Of a stretch of 64,000 nt of DNA, positions 62,173-64,000 are shown piece after piece. Every line of letters begins with the position of its first letter. The first letter of the stretch is position 1. The stretch is from Ferruginibacter sp050611725 (GTDB lineage Bacteria; Bacteroidota; Bacteroidia; Chitinophagales; Chitinophagaceae). A program made the position numbers and the translations under genes. The notes under the pieces are model-generated. The model was not told the origin of the DNA, did not search any database, and saw only the letters and a program-made list of their open reading frames with translations. The stretch spans positions 3,145,520 to 3,209,519 of the forward strand of contig NZ_JBODJB010000001.1 in the NCBI RefSeq assembly GCF_050611725.1. The letters are read 5' to 3'.

Positions 62173-62583
62173 TTTTTCGGTATTCCCTGCTTCTTTAAAA
62201 AAAATTCGTTCTATCAACCAGAAAAATATAAAGGGAATCGGGGAGTTCAATTTTGTAAAGCTTAAATAGTCCGATAAATATTGTACCCTCATGTCAACTG
62301 CAATTGGATATAAATTGAAATGATCTAATCCATAAAGTAATATTTTCAAAAGAAAATACACAGCCCACAACGAAAGATAAACTTTTATGAAAACATTGAA
62401 TATCTTTTTCGACACTGCATACCACATTATAATTATACCGGCTACAGGAATAAAATAAGTCCATAAAGCAATAAAAAGTGAATGATATTTATGGAGGAAA
62501 TATGTTGCCTTTAACCAATCTAAGGTAAATGAGCCAAGGGTTATAAGAAACATCAGTAAAATAAAAACACTAGTTCTTTTCAT
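62155..62583 (-). CDS. Exosortase-associated membrane protein
   Basis: 142 residues with four hydrophobic segments (about 5-25, 34-58, 65-90, 120-135), a YPIAVDMRVQYLSDY loop between the last two, and a Lys/Gln-rich C-terminus. Its ATG overlaps the end of the exosortase gene by 14 nt, so it is translationally coupled. Small membrane proteins of this size follow XrtF- and XrtX-type exosortases in other Bacteroidota; I assign it by context plus topology, not by a motif. Probably an accessory of the exosortase in the inner membrane. Confidence 0.7.
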   Translation of the reverse strand: MKRTSVFILLMFLITLGSFTLDWLKATYFLHKYHSLFIALWTYFIPVAGIIIMWYAVSKKIFNVFIKVYLSLWAVYFLLKILLYGLDHFNLYPIAVDMRVQYLSDYLSFTKLNSPIPFIFFWLIERIFFKEAGNTEKQKKQP

Positions 62584-63148
62584 GCTTAAATCCTTTACGG
62601 GTAAATAATACCCATCCGCAAAATATCAACAGATACAATAAAAGTGTAAAAATATACTTGTGGTTCAATTCAAACATTGGTCGATGATATGCATATAACC
62701 AGTACAACATTGTTACCCTGATCACATTGGCAAGCATTATAACGATCAGTCCACCTAACCCAAATGCAATTTTTCGTTTAATAGAATAGTATGGCAGTAA
62801 TATGATCAAGCCTAAATAGATAACAAATAAATCCAGCCCATTACAAATATCAGCTATAATAAAAACAGGCTTATCTCTTTGCAACAACTGAAACCCCCCT
62901 TTATTTCCATGATATACAGGATCCATGGTTAACTTCGGGTCAACCGGTAAAAAAGTATTGATACAGGCCATAGCTCCTATAGTCGTTACTTTTGTCAGCA
63001 TTTTATCAGGCACATTTGACGGCTTTAAAACAAAATTGTACAATAGTTGCCAGGCAACAATCAAAATTATCAATTGAAGAAAGAATTTCTTGATTGCTTT
63101 GCTCAACTTTTCGTCACTACCAAAAAGCTTGAATTGATTTGACGTCAT
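62570..63148 (-). CDS. Exosortase/archaeosortase-family protein
   Basis: 192 residues, short single-domain form with about five transmembrane helices. The conserved catalytic residues are present in order: Cys102 in ADICNGLDLF, Arg144 in NVIRVTMLYW, and His163 in ELNHKYIF. Exosortases are membrane transpeptidase-like enzymes that cleave a C-terminal tripartite signal (short motif, helix, basic tail) and hand the protein to an envelope acceptor. Belongs to the compact Bacteroidota types (XrtF/XrtX-like); the exact subtype is not certain. A likely substrate is the 81-residue protein encoded just upstream (63342-63587). Confidence 0.88.
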   Translation of the reverse strand: MTSNQFKLFGSDEKLSKAIKKFFLQLIILIVAWQLLYNFVLKPSNVPDKMLTKVTTIGAMACINTFLPVDPKLTMDPVYHGNKGGFQLLQRDKPVFIIADICNGLDLFVIYLGLIILLPYYSIKRKIAFGLGGLIVIMLANVIRVTMLYWLYAYHRPMFELNHKYIFTLLLYLLIFCGWVLFTRKGFKHEKN

Positions 63149-63274
63149 AATCTAGGTAATGAGGTTTAATAGTAATTAGTATATAAGGTTATTTCGAGAA
63201 TTAATTGAATATATGAAAGTACATTATACTTCTGAAAATAAAAAGTGTTATTAATTAATCGGTGACATTGAAAT

Positions 63275-63311
63275 AAAAAGTGCATCCCTCCTTTCGGAAA
63301 AATGCACTTTA
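63275..63311 (-). terminator. Terminator after the PID-CTERM-like gene
   Basis: AAAGTGCAT / ATGCACTTT stem with a 16-base loop and T-run on the minus strand. It separates the small substrate gene from the exosortase, so they are probably distinct transcripts. Confidence 0.75.
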
Positions 63312-63341
63312 ATTTTATTGGCTTGTAAACTAAATAGTTAG

Positions 63342-63587
63342 TTAAGCCTGAAGAGTTGTTGAAGCATTCATTCGCTTCATCACTTTCATAGCTAAAAATG
63401 AACCGGCTGCGATAAGTAATACTGTCATTCTCGGATCTAATGGTACAGCCTGTGGCTCAGCATCAGGGTTATCTCCGGGATTCTGACCAAGCACTAAACT
63501 TGGTAAAACAGTCATACATATGATAGCTACCAGAGGAATGATGTTTCTTACCACCTTACCTCTCACTGATTTTAAATTAACGCTCAT
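63342..63587 (-). CDS. Tiny PID-CTERM-like candidate exosortase substrate
   Basis: 81 residues. N-terminal signal peptide (about 10-34, ending LVLGQ), a mature segment of only about 13 acidic/Pro residues (NPGDNPDAEPQA), then VPLDP (48-52), a hydrophobic helix (53-66, MTVLLIAAGSFLAM) and a basic end KVMKRM. This matches the tripartite C-terminal sorting signal handled by exosortases; the VPLD motif resembles the VPID/PID-CTERM signal of Bacteroidota. So almost the whole protein is signal, with a minimal mature peptide. It lies upstream of an exosortase. Role unknown. Confidence 0.75.
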   Translation of the reverse strand: MSVNLKSVRGKVVRNIIPLVAIICMTVLPSLVLGQNPGDNPDAEPQAVPLDPRMTVLLIAAGSFLAMKVMKRMNASTTLQA

Positions 63588-63642
63588 TCTTTAACTATTT
63601 ATTGTTTTTACCTTTTGTTTTATTATCGGTTATTATTAAACG

Positions 63643-64000
63643 TTAGTTCACAATAACTTTTTCAACTTGTTTAACACCATTTGGTCTTACTAATTCTACG
63701 TGATAAATACCTGCTGTCATTTTCGGTAATGCTATGCTTTGTGTAGCATTGCCACCTGCATGTTCAAACATTGTTTTTACCATTTGCTGACCAATGCTGT
63801 TCAATATTCTTACATTGTATCTGCCTTTTTGTTCATTGTTCAAGCGGATGCTTATCCTTCCATCATTGATGATAGTTGTATTCAACGTAATGCTTGGAAC
63901 TGATGAACCATAAGTTACTGTTACAATATAAGTGTATTTGGTTGCTCCTGATAGATCTACGGTTTTTATACGGTAGTAGTTCAATCCGGCTACAGGTGCC
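63643..64000 (-). CDS. T9SS type A substrate, C-terminal part (runs off window)
   Basis: About 118 residues of a larger protein whose frame stays open to the window edge: APVAGLNYYRIKTVDLSGATK then a type A T9SS sorting domain (TLNTTIINDGRISIRLNN, YNVRILNSIGQQM, LPKMTAGIYHVELVRPNGVK, EKVIVN). The domain directs export by T9SS and cleavage by PorU. The TTG at 63984 is internal, not a start. The protein's upstream function cannot be seen. It neighbours an exosortase substrate, so two envelope-sorting systems meet here. Confidence 0.85.
   Translation of the reverse strand, partial: APVAGLNYYRIKTVDLSGATKYTYIVTVTYGSSVPSITLNTTIINDGRISIRLNNEQKGRYNVRILNSIGQQMVKTMFEHAGGNATQSIALPKMTAGIYHVELVRPNGVKQVEKVIVN

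Noticed and set aside
62038..62265. Plus-strand ORF reading through tRNA-Gln
   Set aside because: It translates the tRNA and its terminator; the tRNA cloverleaf explains the sequence.

Overview
The window comes from a Bacteroidota chromosome, most likely the Chitinophagia/Sphingobacteriia side (Chitinophagaceae-like). The evidence is AT-rich DNA, TAnnTTTG-type -7 promoter boxes with few Shine-Dalgarno sites, several TonB-dependent or outer-membrane beta-barrel receptors, type IX secretion (T9SS) sorting proteins and substrates (PorU2/PorV2-like, PorP/SprF-like, type A and type B C-terminal domains), LytTR/LytS regulation, and short intergenic repeats of kinds common in this phylum. No phage, IS element, CRISPR array or rRNA operon is visible. 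Four intact tRNAs are present.

Layout. 0-1.5 kb: rpmB-rpmG and a DMT permease. 1.6-7.5 kb: a DUF2723/TMEM260-type GT-C membrane protein, then a VWA + AAA(Mg-chelatase-like) pair. 7.5-12.5 kb (minus strand): plsC-like acyltransferase, priA and murB, with a small outer-membrane protein on its own promoter. 12.7-15.5 kb: rplU-rpmA, a 51-residue histone-H1-like repeat protein and a PolX/PHP protein with a degraded polymerase site. 15.5-24.8 kb: two orphan lipoproteins, a large beta-barrel protein, a WalJ-like metallo-beta-lactamase-fold protein, a DUF6569 protein and a LytS/LytTR two-component pair. 24.8-33.2 kb (minus strand): a tightly packed five-gene run of diheme MauG/CcpA-like peroxidase, copper-amine-oxidase-like lipoprotein without its copper ligands, propeller-like lipoprotein, mazG and a 1251-residue sensor kinase. 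33.3-40.5 kb: two TonB receptors, a ModE-like regulator with a candidate operator, tRNA-Leu(TAA) and tRNA-Gly(GCC). The second receptor and the regulator are bracketed by 15-bp copies of the tRNA-Leu 3' end. 40.6-43.5 kb: GT2 glycosyltransferase, sensor kinase, and tRNA-Leu(GAG) with a decayed half copy. 43.5-54.7 kb: porV2-porU2 plus a second PorU2-like C25 peptidase. 54.9-61.8 kb: tyrS, a 1412-residue T9SS type B adhesin-like protein and its PorP/SprF-like partner. 61.9-64 kb: tRNA-Gln(TTG), an exosortase with an associated membrane protein, a tiny PID-CTERM-like candidate substrate, and the tail of a T9SS type A substrate that runs off the window.

Theme: about a third of the window concerns the cell surface, namely protein sorting (T9SS and exosortase), TonB uptake and lipoproteins. 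The strongest candidates for undescribed biology are (1) the diheme peroxidase / amine-oxidase-like / propeller operon, (2) the ModE-like regulator + TonB receptor island at tRNA-Leu, (3) the minimal exosortase module, and (4) a G/C-rich palindromic repeat that supplies the stop codon of plsC and part of the N-terminus of PriA.
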